64,000 nucleotides of DNA from Streptomyces sp. HUAS 15-9 (GTDB lineage Bacteria > Actinomycetota > Actinomycetes > Streptomycetales > Streptomycetaceae): contig NZ_CP106798.1 of the NCBI RefSeq assembly GCF_025642155.1, positions 1,984,001 to 2,048,000 on the forward strand, in the 5' to 3' direction. Each line of letters opens with the position of its first letter. Within the stretch, counting starts at the first letter, position 1. Position numbers and translations under genes: made by a program. Under the pieces are notes generated by a model. That model worked only from the letters and a program-made list of their open reading frames with translations, was not told the DNA's origin and did not search any database. Positions 1 through 9,516 of the stretch are shown here, piece by piece.

Positions 1-289
<289 letters not shown>

Positions 290-797
290 TACTCGGCCAG
301 TAAATTAATACAGCCGGTTGAACACCACGAGAGCGGTGCGAGAGGAGGAATAGTCCCCTCGCACACAGCGTCCTCGCTGTGTTATTTCAAAGGAACCTCG
401 ACCATCGAACAGAATGTCCGACAGACGGGGTATCAACATATCTGGCGTTGACTTTTGGCACGCTGTTGAGTTCTCAAGGAACGGACGCTTCCTTTGTACT
501 CACCCTCTCGGGCTTTCCTCCGGGCGCTTCCCTTCGGTGTTTCCGACTCTACCAGATCCTTTCGGCGTCCGATTCCCGGTCGGCGGGATTTGTCTGGGGC
601 TTCCGGCTTTCGCCTGTCGGCCTTTCGACATTCACTACGTTAGCCGATCCTCTCGGCAACTCATAATCGAGTTCCGCGGGCTTGAATTCGGGCATGCGGA
701 CACGCCGAAATTCGCCCCGGTCGAGGGGAAGTAGCAGGTAGTGGGTTGGCCGCTCCGGCTGCTGGCGATTGCCGTACCCGGTTCAGCGGCTCGGGCC
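290..797 (-). promoter_or_regulatory. rrn operon leader and promoter region
   Basis: About 500 bases without a credible gene separate the 16S gene from the DNA glycosylase. Read leftward they hold the rRNA leader. Two inverted repeats near the 16S end (336-342 with the CTCGCAC copy near 357-363, and 364-370 with 375-381) could form the processing stem region. Further upstream on the minus strand are -10-like hexamers TAGAGT (546-551) and TAACGT (637-642) without good -35 boxes. Streptomyces rrn operons usually carry several tandem promoters, so these may be additional weak promoters; this is an inference. Confidence 0.75.
452..487 (-). promoter_or_regulatory. rRNA leader antitermination/processing element (boxA-like)
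   Basis: On the minus strand the leader reads CCTTGAGAACTCAACAGCGT, closely matching the conserved element found ahead of 16S genes in actinobacteria. It is generally interpreted as part of the Nus-factor antitermination and processing leader. The assignment rests on sequence resemblance only. Confidence 0.6.
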
Positions 798-826
798 ACA
801 TTACGCACCTTCCAGGGACGCGTCAA
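798..826 (-). promoter_or_regulatory. Strong vegetative-type rrn promoter
   Basis: Minus-strand TTGACG (821-826) and TAATGT (798-803) are separated by exactly 17 bases, a near-consensus promoter for the principal sigma factor. It faces the 16S gene and is the best promoter match in the region. The -35 box contains the TGA stop codon of the upstream glycosylase gene. Confidence 0.8.
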
Positions 827-1464
827 CTTGAGCGGCGCCTGGGCACGTGGGCCCGATAGGGGCTCACCGTCGGGTCGTTCGCGACCCAGAATCGCCAGGG
901 GTGTACGCCTCCGTCGCCGGCCACACCCGTGCGGGGGCCGTTGCGCACCTGGTCGGAGGGCACCGAGGTACCGGTGAGCATCCTCAGTGGTGTCTCGCCG
1001 GAAGCGCACGCGTCCGTGCCGCTGAGTGCGCGGTCCACGTCCAGGGCCGTGGCCAGGCGTGCCGGCCCTTTGGCCAGTTCCTTGTCATTTCGGGCCGAGA
1101 GCCGACGTTTACGCGCGAGCTCGGCGCCCTCCACGACCTCCCCCGCGCGGAGCAGGACGGCGCTCGCCGAGCCTTCCGGACCGCAGACGAGGTTCATGCA
1201 GTGCCACATGCCGTAGGTGAAGTAGACGTACACGTGTCCGGGCGGACCGAACATCACGTCGTTGCGGGGTGTGCGGCCGCGATAGGCGTGCGAGCCGGGG
1301 TCGTTCGGGCCGTCGTATGCCTCGACCTCCGTGAGGCGCACGGCGATCGGGCCGTCCGGGGTGCTTCGCACGAGGATCCGGCCGAGAAGGTCGGGGGCGA
1401 CTTCCAGCACAGGGCGGTCGAAGAATGTCCTGGGCAGTGGCGTACGGTCCGGGGGCGCGATCAT
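823..1464 (-). CDS. DNA-3-methyladenine glycosylase (AAG/MPG family)
   Basis: This is a 213-residue protein of the alkyladenine DNA glycosylase family, which excises alkylated purines in base excision repair. N-terminal LLGRILV is followed by the family motif [12 protein letters not shown] (about residues 42-53), whose Glu is the expected catalytic residue. [38 protein letters not shown] core features follow across residues 58-92. The length fits bacterial members. It is a single gene reading toward the rrn operon, and its stop codon is embedded in the -35 box of the rrn promoter. ATG at 1464 is the first good start. No competing function is apparent. Confidence 0.93.
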   Translation of the reverse strand: MIAPPDRTPLPRTFFDRPVLEVAPDLLGRILVRSTPDGPIAVRLTEVEAYDGPNDPGSHAYRGRTPRNDVMFGPPGHVYVYFTYGMWHCMNLVCGPEGSASAVLLRAGEVVEGAELARKRRLSARNDKELAKGPARLATALDVDRALSGTDACASGETPLRMLTGTSVPSDQVRNGPRTGVAGDGGVHPWRFWVANDPTVSPYRAHVPRRRSS

Positions 1465-1472
1465 GTCGTACG

Positions 1473-1499
1473 AGCGTAGTCCAGACGTGTCTGTGTCAA
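1473..1499 (-). promoter_or_regulatory. Possible promoter of the DNA glycosylase gene
   Basis: Minus-strand TTGACA (1494-1499) is followed after 15 bases by TACGCT (1473-1478), just upstream of the ATG at 1464. The -35 box is perfect, but the spacing is short and the -10 box is weak. If used, the message would have an almost absent leader. Confidence 0.3.
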
Positions 1500-1602
1500 G
1501 GGGTGGTCAAAGGATCCCCCGCTTGCCAGGGTGTGGCGCGGAACCGGCCGCGTCCGGATCGCGTTTGTAGGGATCAGGGAATCCACACGCAAAGGGAGAG
1601 TC

Positions 1603-2385
1603 ATGGGGTTCAAGAAGCTGCTCGCGAGTCTGGGCGCCGGCGGGGCTTCGGTCGAGACGGTGCTGACCGAGGTCAACGTCGTTCCGGGTGGTGTCGTCCA
1701 GGGTGAGGTGCGGATCCAGGGCGGGTCCGTCAGCCAGGAGATCGAGGGGCTGTCCGTGGGCCTGCAGGCCCGGGTCGAGGTGGAGAGCGGCGACGAGGAG
1801 TACAAGCAGAACATCGAGTTCACCAAGGTGCGGCTCGGCGGTGCCTTCCAGCTGCAGGCCGGTGCCGTGCACACCGTTCCGTTCGGGCTGGAGATCCCCT
1901 GGGAGACGCCGGTCACGATGATCGACGGGCAGGCCCTGCGCGGTATGCACATCGGTGTGACCACGGAGCTGGAGATCGCCCGTGCGGTGGACTCCGGTGA
2001 TCTGGACCCCATCAACGTGCACCCGCTGCCGGCTCAGAAGGCGATCCTGGACGCGTTCATCCAGCTGGGCTTCCGCTTCAAGAACGCGGACATGGAGCGC
2101 GGTCACATCCGGGGCACGCGGCAGCGGCTGCCGTTCTACCAGGAGATCGAGTTCTTCCCGCCGTCGCAGTACCGGGGCCTGAACCAGGTGGAGCTGAGCT
2201 TCGTGGCGGACGAGCAGGCCATGGACGTCATCCTGGAAATGGACAAGAAGCCGGGCCTGTTCAGCGAGGGCTCTGACACCTTCCGGTCCTTCCAGGTGGG
2301 TCTGCACGACTTCCAGGGGACCGACTGGGCGGCGTACCTCAACCAGTGGCTGTCCGAGGTCGGCAGCAAGCGCAACTGGTTCTAG
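1603..2385 (+). CDS. spo0M: Spo0M-like sporulation-control protein
   Basis: This 260-residue cytoplasmic protein has the start MGFKKLLASLGAGGASVETVL and the arrestin-like beta-rich body typical of the SpoOM family. Members in Bacillus influence early sporulation; the molecular role in Streptomyces is not established. ATG 1603 is chosen over an upstream in-frame start because AAAGGGAG (1591-1598) sits at ribosome-binding distance and the homologous N-terminus begins here. The C-terminal third (DTFRSFQVGLHDF, then YLNQWLSEVG) matches the family end. The PEBP gene starts 40 bases downstream on the same strand and may be cotranscribed. Confidence 0.9.
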   Translation: MGFKKLLASLGAGGASVETVLTEVNVVPGGVVQGEVRIQGGSVSQEIEGLSVGLQARVEVESGDEEYKQNIEFTKVRLGGAFQLQAGAVHTVPFGLEIPWETPVTMIDGQALRGMHIGVTTELEIARAVDSGDLDPINVHPLPAQKAILDAFIQLGFRFKNADMERGHIRGTRQRLPFYQEIEFFPPSQYRGLNQVELSFVADEQAMDVILEMDKKPGLFSEGSDTFRSFQVGLHDFQGTDWAAYLNQWLSEVGSKRNWF

Positions 2386-2425
2386 GCTCGGGTCCTACTG
2401 AAGGAACCGATCAGGAGGTACCGAG

Positions 2426-2965
2426 GTGACCGAGCTCAAGCGGCGGCCGCTCCCCCATGACTTCCACCCGCCCGTGCCGTCGTTCACGGTGACGAGCGAG
2501 GACGTCGAGCCGAACGCGAGGCTCAACGACGCTCAGGTCCACGCGGCCGGCAACACCTCCCCGCAGCTGCGGTGGGAGGGGTTCCCGGCCGGGACCAAGA
2601 GCTTCGCCGTGACCTGCTACGACCCGGACGCCCCGACCGGCAGCGGTTTCTGGCACTGGGTCCTGTTCGACATCCCGGCCTCCGTGACCGAGTTGCCGGT
2701 GGGTGCGGGCAGCGGCAAGTTCGAGGGTCTGCCCGAGGGCGCGGTGCACGCGCGCAACGACTACGGGTCGAAGGACTTCGGCGGTGCCGCTCCGCCGCCC
2801 GGGGACGGACCGCACCGGTACGTCTTCACCGTGTACGCGGTGGACCAGGACAAGCTCGGTCCGGATTCCGACGCGTCCCCGGCCGTCGTCGGTTTCAATC
2901 TGCGGTTCCATGCGATCGCGCGTGCCCAGCTCATCGGTGAGTACGAGAATCCCGCCGAGGGCTGA
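2426..2965 (+). CDS. YbhB/YbcL-type PEBP family protein
   Basis: This is a 179-residue phosphatidylethanolamine-binding-protein-like protein of the YbhB/YbcL group, named for similarity to Raf kinase inhibitors; the bacterial ligand is unknown. Visible family motifs are NTSPQLRWEGFPAGTKSFAVTCYDPDAP (residues about 40-67, containing the DPDAP signature), WHWVLFDIP, and GPHRYVFTVYAVD. It has no signal peptide. The GTG start at 2426 is preceded by AGGAGG (2413-2418). A canonical stem-loop with a T-run follows the stop codon. Confidence 0.92.
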   Translation: MTELKRRPLPHDFHPPVPSFTVTSEDVEPNARLNDAQVHAAGNTSPQLRWEGFPAGTKSFAVTCYDPDAPTGSGFWHWVLFDIPASVTELPVGAGSGKFEGLPEGAVHARNDYGSKDFGGAAPPPGDGPHRYVFTVYAVDQDKLGPDSDASPAVVGFNLRFHAIARAQLIGEYENPAEG

Positions 2966-3001
2966 CGCGGCGCCGATTCAGCCCAGCGTTCATGGAACGT
3001 T

Positions 3002-3045
3002 TGCCCGCCTCCGGTCTTGGAAGTGATCAGAGGCGGGCATTTTTT
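3002..3045 (+). terminator. Rho-independent terminator after the PEBP gene
   Basis: The inverted repeat TGCCCGCCTC (3002-3011) / GAGGCGGGCA (3030-3039) has an 18-base loop and is followed directly by six T residues. A clean T-run is uncommon in this G+C-rich genome, so this is a convincing intrinsic terminator. Confidence 0.85.
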
Positions 3046-3130
3046 ATTGCGTTGTCCATCTCGGCGCGCCCGTACAGAGTTGATCCAAGCCCGCCGGGGG
3101 GTGGGCAGGTGCGCACGGGAGGTGGGCTGG

Positions 3131-3637
3131 ATGCGGGACACGCTGGTGCTGAACGCGAGCTTCGAGCCGCTGTCGACGGTGACTCTGAACCGGGCTGTCG
3201 TTCTGGTGCTGCAGGACAAGGCCGTCGTCGAGCAGGCCCACCCCGAACTGCGTATGCGGGGTGCCGATGTGGACATACCCGCGCCCCGGGTGATCAGGCT
3301 GTGCAGGTATGTACGGGTGCCGTTCCGAAGACAAGCGCCGTGGTCGAGGCGGGGTGTGCTGGTGCGGGACCGGCACAGGTGCGCGTACTGCGGGCGGCGG
3401 GCGACGACCGTGGACCATGTGGTGCCGCGGGCGCAGGGTGGCGCGGACTCGTGGCTGAACACGGTCGCCTCGTGCGCGGAGGACAACCACCGCAAGGCGG
3501 ACCGGACTCCGGAGCAGGCGGGTATGCCGCTGCTGCGGCCGCCGTTCGAGCCGACGCCGCAGGACGCGATGCTGCTGGCGCTCGGGCGGGAGGACTTCGA
3601 GGCGCTGCCGGAGTGGCTGTCCCAGCCGGCCGCGTAG
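3131..3637 (+). CDS. HNH endonuclease
   Basis: This 168-residue protein starts MRDTLVLNASFEPLSTV, the conserved N-terminus of a widespread actinobacterial HNH family. The nuclease core is CAYCGRRATTVDHVVPRAQGG with the downstream N and H residues (TVASCAEDNHRKAD), giving zinc-binding CxxC pairs and the HNH metal site. ATG 3131 follows a purine-rich GGGAGGTGGG. No mobile-element or restriction partner is nearby, so it looks like a housekeeping chromosomal copy of unknown role. A bidirectional terminator separates it from the convergent SPFH gene. Confidence 0.9.
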   Translation: MRDTLVLNASFEPLSTVTLNRAVVLVLQDKAVVEQAHPELRMRGADVDIPAPRVIRLCRYVRVPFRRQAPWSRRGVLVRDRHRCAYCGRRATTVDHVVPRAQGGADSWLNTVASCAEDNHRKADRTPEQAGMPLLRPPFEPTPQDAMLLALGREDFEALPEWLSQPAA

Positions 3638-3675
3638 CCAGTATGTCGGTCGGCCGCGCAGCCGGTATGTGAGAA

Positions 3676-3703
3676 GGGCTCGCCTTCCTGGGAAGGCGAG
3701 CCC
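3676..3703. terminator. Bidirectional terminator hairpin
   Basis: A perfect 13-bp inverted repeat (3676-3688 / 3691-3703) lies between the convergent HNH and SPFH genes, 38 bases past the HNH stop. There is no T-run in either direction, which is usual for Streptomyces terminators. Confidence 0.75.
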
Positions 3704-3723
3704 CTCGTCGTATCACGAGTGCG

Positions 3724-4683
3724 TCAGTCGATCGACGGCTTCTCGCGGCGCTCGTTGCCGTTGTTCTGCTGCGGGACGGAGGTTCCGCCGCCGCCCGAAC
3801 CGCCCGCCAGGGGGCCGAAGTTGCCCATGGCGCCGGACAGGCCCTTGAGGGCATCGCCGATCTCGCTGGGGACGATCCAGAGCTTGTTGGCGTCGCCCTC
3901 GGCGATCTTCGGGAGCATCTGCAGGTACTGGTAGCTGAGCAGCTTCTGGTCGGGGTCGCCGGCGTGGATCGCCTCGAAGACCGTGCGGACGGCCTGGGCC
4001 TCGCCTTCGGCGCGCAGGGCGGCGGCCTTGGCCTCACCCTCGGCGCGCAGGATCTGGGACTGCTTCTCACCCTCGGCGGTGAGGATGGCCGCCTGACGCG
4101 TGCCTTCCGCGGTGAGGATCGCGGCGCGCTTGTCACGGTCGGCGCGCATCTGCTTCTCCATCGAGTCCTGGATGGAGGTCGGCGGTTCGATGGCCTTGAG
4201 CTCGACGCGGTTGACGCGGATGCCCCACTTGCCGGTGGCCTCGTCGAGCACACCGCGCAGGGCCGCGTTGATCTCCTCACGGGAGGTCAGGGTGCGCTCC
4301 AGGTCCATGCCACCGATGATGTTGCGGAGCGTGGTGACGGTGAGCTGCTCGATCGCCTGGATGTAGCTGGCGACCTCGTAGGTGGCCGCGCGGGCGTCGG
4401 TGACCTGGTAGTAGATGACCGTGTCGATGTTCACGACCAGGTTGTCCTGGGTGATCACCGGCTGCGGCGGGAACGGAACGACCTGTTCGCGCAGGTCGAT
4501 GCGGTTGCGGATGGTGTCGATGAACGGGACCACGATGTTGAGGCCCGCGTTGAGTGTCCGTGTGTAGCGGCCGAAGCGCTCGACGATGGCGGCGCTGGCC
4601 TGTGGGATGACCTGGATCGTCTTGATCAGGGCGATGAAGACCAACACCACCAGAATGATCAATACGATGATGACCGGTTCCAT
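3724..4683 (-). CDS. SPFH/Band 7 (stomatin-like) membrane protein
   Basis: This 319-residue protein has an N-terminal membrane anchor (about residues 3-22, very Val/Ile/Leu-rich), an SPFH/Band 7 domain (about 25-190, with VPFIDTIRNRIDLREQ) and a long Ala/Glu-rich coiled segment with repeated LTAEG/LRAEGEA units (about 190-235). A Gly-rich, disordered tail follows. Stomatin-like proteins organise membrane microdomains and often pair with NfeD proteins. That pairing is seen here: an NfeD-like gene lies directly upstream on the same strand. GGGGAG precedes the ATG at a good distance. Confidence 0.93.
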   Translation of the reverse strand: MEPVIIVLIILVVLVFIALIKTIQVIPQASAAIVERFGRYTRTLNAGLNIVVPFIDTIRNRIDLREQVVPFPPQPVITQDNLVVNIDTVIYYQVTDARAATYEVASYIQAIEQLTVTTLRNIIGGMDLERTLTSREEINAALRGVLDEATGKWGIRVNRVELKAIEPPTSIQDSMEKQMRADRDKRAAILTAEGTRQAAILTAEGEKQSQILRAEGEAKAAALRAEGEAQAVRTVFEAIHAGDPDQKLLSYQYLQMLPKIAEGDANKLWIVPSEIGDALKGLSGAMGNFGPLAGGSGGGGTSVPQQNNGNERREKPSID

Positions 4684-4814
4684 CGTGGCTCCCCGTACCC
4701 TTCTCCGCCTCGGCGCCTTCGGCAGATCTCATGACTGTTGAAGATCTTGCTGGACGAGTCTGACAGACCGTCGCACAACTCGTGGGGTGTTCGGTTCAGT
4801 TGAGTCCTGCGAGG

Positions 4815-5246
4815 TCAGATGACGATCGCCGTCGCCCCCTCGATGTCCACGACGTCGACTTCCTGCCCCACTTCGTAGGCGCGGTCGGTGTCGAGCGAAC
4901 GCGCCGACCAGATCTCCCCGGCGAGCTTGATGCGGCCGCCGGAGCCGTCGACGCGTTCCAGTACGACGGCCTGCTTGCCCTTCAACGCATCCACGCCTGT
5001 GGCGAGTTGGGGGCGCTGGGCGCTGTGCCGGGCCGCGATGGGCCGTACGACGGCGATGAGGGCGACCGAGACGACCACGAAGGTGAGTACCTGGACGACG
5101 ACGTCGAAGCCGAGGCCCGCGACGGCCGCGGCCGCGACGGCGCCGACGGCGAACATGCCGAACTCAGGCATCGCCGTGATCACGAGCGGGATTCCGAGCG
5201 CCGCAGCGCCGATGAGCCACCACACCCAGGCGTCGATGTCGTTCAC
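4815..5246 (-). CDS. NfeD-like membrane protein
   Basis: This 143-residue protein has two or three transmembrane segments (about residues 8-70) followed by a soluble C-terminal domain of the NfeD OB-fold type (LATGVDALKGKQAVVLERV and the terminal strands VGQEVDVVDIEGATAIVI). NfeD proteins associate with SPFH partners; one is encoded 131 bases downstream. The start is GTG 5246. No Shine-Dalgarno is visible, but TAACAT lies 6 bases upstream, suggesting a leaderless message. Confidence 0.88.
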   Translation of the reverse strand: MNDIDAWVWWLIGAAALGIPLVITAMPEFGMFAVGAVAAAAVAGLGFDVVVQVLTFVVVSVALIAVVRPIAARHSAQRPQLATGVDALKGKQAVVLERVDGSGGRIKLAGEIWSARSLDTDRAYEVGQEVDVVDIEGATAIVI

Positions 5247-5296
5247 ATGGTCATGTTAGAACCGCGGACGGTGCCGCGGACAGGGCGCAAAGGGGG

Positions 5297-6094
<798 letters not shown>

Positions 6095-6244
6095 GAGCGC
6101 GTTGTCTCCCCTTGCAGTGTGGCCGGTCTCGGCTGTCGCGTACGCCTGTGGCTCGGTCCGCCGCGCCAGTGGGCGCAGCCCCTACGAAATCTACGCCACC
6201 GGTGGCGCGGTTCATTCCATCGGTCCGGTCCTTAGGGTGGGGGC

Positions 6245-7030
6245 ATGCTCTCGGAACCGCGTTCAGGACGCCTCGCCGCTTGGGGAAATGCCCTATTGAC
6301 CGGACTTGTCTCGCCGGATGACGCCGTACTCGCCATCGTCGGCGAGGACGCGGTGCACCGGGTGGAGGGGCTGCCGGGTGAGTCGGCGCCGGTCGGGCTC
6401 ACGCTCGCGCTGGGGCGGCTGCGGACGCTCGGGGTGACCGGGCTGCGGGTGGCGCTGCCCGCGCCGGGGCATCCGCTGGGGCTGAGCGGGCCGCCGGAGT
6501 TCAACGCGCGGGCGCTGGAGGCCGAGGAGGCGGTGATCTGCCACGGCGCCGCGTTCGGGCTGGTGCCCGAGCTGTACGAGACCGGGCCCGCCGGTGATGT
6601 GCATGCCGAGGTGGTCTGGCACTGTCTGCCGGTGCGGGAGGCGCCGCCCGCGGATGTGCCGTCGTTGGGTGAGGCCGAGCGGGAGCTGGCGGAGGCCCTC
6701 AGGGACGCGACGGCGATGCTCTCGCGGCTGGACGTGGCGGGGTCGGGGCCGGTGGCGGAGGCGGCGATCGACGCGTACCGGGCGCGGGCCGAGCGGGGGA
6801 ACGAGGTGCTGGCGCCGGGGTATCCGCCGCGGGCGGTGCGGGTGTTGGAGCTGGCTCAGCGGGTGGGGCTGCTGATCTCCCTCGCCCATGAGAACGGCCA
6901 TGGGGGTGCGGTGAGCGCCTCGGAGATGGCGGCGCGGGGGGCCGCGCTGCGGCCGGTGGAGCGGACGGCACGGCGGGCGCAGGTCGCGGCGTACAACTCC
7001 GTTGTGGAGGAGCGGGAGCGGGGTCGGTGA
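6245..7030 (+). CDS. Conserved actinobacterial protein of unknown function
   Basis: I do not recognise a characterised family for this 261-residue, Ala/Leu-rich cytoplasmic protein. It has no signal peptide or membrane segment. Codon use and third-position G+C are normal for the region. The ATG start at 6245 lies close to a possible leaderless start (GGTGGGGGC just upstream). It stands alone between a divergent ABC ATPase and the convergent chaplin gene, so context gives no function. Confidence 0.75.
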   Translation: MLSEPRSGRLAAWGNALLTGLVSPDDAVLAIVGEDAVHRVEGLPGESAPVGLTLALGRLRTLGVTGLRVALPAPGHPLGLSGPPEFNARALEAEEAVICHGAAFGLVPELYETGPAGDVHAEVVWHCLPVREAPPADVPSLGEAERELAEALRDATAMLSRLDVAGSGPVAEAAIDAYRARAERGNEVLAPGYPPRAVRVLELAQRVGLLISLAHENGHGGAVSASEMAARGAALRPVERTARRAQVAAYNSVVEERERGR

Positions 7031-7067
7031 GCGCCGGTCGGTGGTGATCGGCGTTGGTGTGGGCCGA

Positions 7068-7130
7068 CTGGGGGCTCCGCCCCCAGACCCCCATCGGCCT
7101 GAACGGCCTCCCGGTGAGGGTCGGGAGGCC
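7068..7130. terminator. Two adjacent terminator-type hairpins
   Basis: Hairpin one pairs CTGGGGGC (7068-7075) with GCCCCCAG (7079-7086). Hairpin two pairs GGCCTCCCG (7105-7113) with CGGGAGGCC (7122-7130). They lie between the convergent 6245 gene and chpE and probably terminate both. The first resembles the GGGGGCTCCGCCCCC-type palindromes scattered through Streptomyces genomes. Confidence 0.65.
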
Positions 7131-7150
7131 TGAGGGCGGCGGGGGTGGGC

Positions 7151-7396
7151 TCAGTGGTTGAGTCCCACGTTGCCGAAGGCCGGGTTCAGGGCGCCGATGA
7201 CGTTCACACTGTTGCCCACCACGTTCACCGGGACGTGCACGGGGGCCTGGACGACGTTGCCCGAGACGACGCCCGGGGAGCCCTTGGCCTCGCCGCCGGC
7301 CCAGGAGCCGTTCGTGGCGGAGGCCATTCCGGCACCGGCCGCCAGCAGGCCCCCGGCCACCATGGTCACGGCCGCTGCCTTCTTCAGGTTCTTCAC
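7151..7396 (-). CDS. chpE: Short chaplin ChpE (hydrophobic cell-surface protein)
   Basis: This 81-residue pre-protein has a 27-residue signal peptide (positively charged start, hydrophobic core, ASA cleavage site) and one chaplin domain of about 54 residues. The domain contains GSPGVVSGNVVQ, PVHVPVNVVGNSVNVIG and LNPAFGN. Short chaplins assemble as amyloid-like surface films that let aerial hyphae escape water. Most chaplins have two cysteines; this one has none, which is the known hallmark of ChpE. The GTG start at 7396 is set by GGAGGGG eight bases upstream. There is no sortase motif, as expected for a short chaplin. Confidence 0.95.
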   Translation of the reverse strand: MKNLKKAAAVTMVAGGLLAAGAGMASATNGSWAGGEAKGSPGVVSGNVVQAPVHVPVNVVGNSVNVIGALNPAFGNVGLNH

Positions 7397-7509
7397 TTTC
7401 AACCCCTCCTTGGCGATCACCGCGGCAGTCGCCGCGGCACGCACTGGAGAACGGCGGAGATCGCGGGAGGGTGCGCCGTCCGGGTGACATTCCCCCGACG
7501 GTATGAATC

Positions 7510-8151
7510 TCACCCTGTCACACCGTGACGAACGGCCCACAACGCCGCCTGGGTCCGGTCCGCGAGGTCGAGTTTCATCAGGATGTTCGAGACGTGCGTC
7601 TTGACGGTCTTCTCGGACAGGACGAGGGCGCGGGCGATCTCGCGGTTGGAGCGGCCGTCCGCTATCAGGCCCAGCACCTCGCGCTCCCGCTCGGTGAGTG
7701 AACCTGCCCTGCCCTGACCCGAGTTGGCGTCCTCCTGGGAGAGCAGCGCGCCGGCCACCTCCGGCTGGAGGAGGATGTGCCCGGCGTGCACCGAGCGGAT
7801 GGCGCCGGCCAGCGCGTCGGGGTCCACGTCCTTGTAGACGTATCCGGCGGCGCCCGCGCGCAGGGCCGGGACCACTGTGCGCTGCTCGGTGAAGCTGGTG
7901 ACGATGAGCACGCGCGCGGGGTTGTCGAGTTCGCGGAGCCTGCGCAGCGCGTCGATGCCGTCCATGCCCGGCATCTTGACGTCCATGAGGACCACGTCGG
8001 GCTTCAGTTCCTCGGCGCGGGCGACCCCTTCGGTGCCGTCGGCCGCCTCGCCCACGACCTCGATGTCGTCCTGTACCTCCAGGAAGGTGCGCAGGCCGCG
8101 GCGGACAACCTGGTGGTCGTCGACGAGCAGCACCCTGATTGCGTCAGCCAC
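7510..8151 (-). CDS. NarL/FixJ-type response regulator
   Basis: This 213-residue protein has an N-terminal receiver (acidic pair DD at 11-12, phospho-acceptor Asp57 in VVLMDVKMPGMDG, conserved Lys in YKDVD) and a C-terminal LuxR-type helix-turn-helix beginning LTEREREVLGLIADG. It is the DNA-binding partner of the kinase encoded just upstream. The GTG start at 8151 overlaps the kinase stop by 8 bases, and GGAGG sits inside the kinase tail, giving translational coupling. Targets are unknown; the adjacent chaplin is only a neighbour. Confidence 0.93.
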   Translation of the reverse strand: MADAIRVLLVDDHQVVRRGLRTFLEVQDDIEVVGEAADGTEGVARAEELKPDVVLMDVKMPGMDGIDALRRLRELDNPARVLIVTSFTEQRTVVPALRAGAAGYVYKDVDPDALAGAIRSVHAGHILLQPEVAGALLSQEDANSGQGRAGSLTEREREVLGLIADGRSNREIARALVLSEKTVKTHVSNILMKLDLADRTQAALWAVRHGVTG

Positions 8152-9289
8152 CGGGGACCTCCATCTCGATCGTGGTGCCCTTGCCGGGCGCGGACTCCAC
8201 CGTGAGCGAGCCGCCCACCCCACCGGCCCGGTCCCGCATGGAGACCAGTCCCAGATGGCGTCCCGCACGGCGGGTCGACTTCGGTTCGAAGCCGCCGCCG
8301 TCGTCGGTGACGCGCAGGACGGCTCCGCGGGCGCGGCGGCCCAGGGTGACGTCCACGTGCTCCGCCCCGGAGTGCCGCAGGGCGTTGTGCAGGGCCTCCT
8401 GGGCGACGCGCAGCAGCGCGTCCTCCTGTGCTGCGGGCAGGGCGCGGAAGCCGCTGGAGGCGAAGGACACGCGCGCGCTGTGGGCGCGGTCGAGGACCTG
8501 GATCTGGGTGCGCAGGGTGGCGACCAGGCCGTCCTCCTCGAGGGCGGCGGGGCGCAACTCCACCACGGCGGCGCGCAGTTCGTCGGCGGCCTCGGCGGCG
8601 AGCCGGGCCACCTGGTGCAGCTCGCCCTTGGCGCGGGAGGGGTCGCGGTCGACCAGGGCCGCGGCCGCCTGTGCCGTCAGGCGCAGGGAGAACAGCTTCT
8701 GGCTCACCGCGTCGTGCAGTTCGTGGGCGAGCCGGGAGCGTTCCTCGGAGATCGTCAGCTCGCGGCTGCGCTCGTACAGGCGGGCGTTGGTGAGGGCGAT
8801 CGCGGCGTGCTGGGCGAGGATGGCCAGCAGTTCCTCGTCCTCCTGTGTGAAGCCGCAGCTTCCCTCGGGCTTGGGACACCGCTTGTTGGCCAGGAACAGC
8901 GCGCCGATGATCTCGTCACCGTCGCGGATCGGCAGGCCGAGGAAGTCGGACATCTCGGGGTGGGCGGCGGGCCAGCCCTCGAAGCGCGGGTCCTTGCGCA
9001 CATCGGCGAGGCGCTCCGGGCGGGCCCCGTGGAGCATCGCGGCGAGGATGCCGTGCTGACGCGGGAGCGGGCCGATGGCCTTCCACTGTTCGTCGCTGAC
9101 CCCGTCGACGACGAACTGGGCGAAGCCGCCGTGGTCGTCCGGGACGCCGAGGGCTGCGTACTGCGCGTCGAGCAGCTCGCGGGCCGAGGCGACGATCGTC
9201 TTGAGGACGTCGCGCACCTCCAGGTGCCTGCTCATGGCCAGCAGCGCGGAACTCACCGCGGCGAGGCCGGACCGGGGGCCTTGACTCAT
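8144..9289 (-). CDS. GAF-domain sensor histidine kinase (HisKA_3)
   Basis: This 381-residue, apparently soluble kinase has an N-terminal GAF domain (about residues 20-170), the dimerisation/phospho-acceptor helix of the HisKA_3 class with LAHELHDAVSQ (His192), and a C-terminal HATPase (DDGGGF, LGLVSMRDRA). The GAF module is related in type to those of DevS-like sensors. I cannot say whether it binds haem; two Cys (138 and 145) lie in KRCPKPEGSCGF. It has no transmembrane segment. It forms a two-gene operon with the NarL-type regulator. Confidence 0.92.
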   Translation of the reverse strand: MSQGPRSGLAAVSSALLAMSRHLEVRDVLKTIVASARELLDAQYAALGVPDDHGGFAQFVVDGVSDEQWKAIGPLPRQHGILAAMLHGARPERLADVRKDPRFEGWPAAHPEMSDFLGLPIRDGDEIIGALFLANKRCPKPEGSCGFTQEDEELLAILAQHAAIALTNARLYERSRELTISEERSRLAHELHDAVSQKLFSLRLTAQAAAALVDRDPSRAKGELHQVARLAAEAADELRAAVVELRPAALEEDGLVATLRTQIQVLDRAHSARVSFASSGFRALPAAQEDALLRVAQEALHNALRHSGAEHVDVTLGRRARGAVLRVTDDGGGFEPKSTRRAGRHLGLVSMRDRAGGVGGSLTVESAPGKGTTIEMEVPGG

Positions 9290-9516
9290 GACCTCACGGT
9301 ACCGGCGGGGTGTGACAGTGCGGATCGGACCAGTGGCGGCCGGACCTGGGCCGATGGCCCTAGTTCCCGTGGCGTAGGTCTCCGGCCCCGGACGTGCGGC
9401 TTAGGGCGAAGGACCGCGTCGATCTGCGGCCCGCGTCCGAGGCGGCCGGGGCCGTGACGTTCCTAGGTTGATGCCACCGCCGGTCGGAGGTCGGCGCGGC
9501 AGAGGGGACGGTTGTC

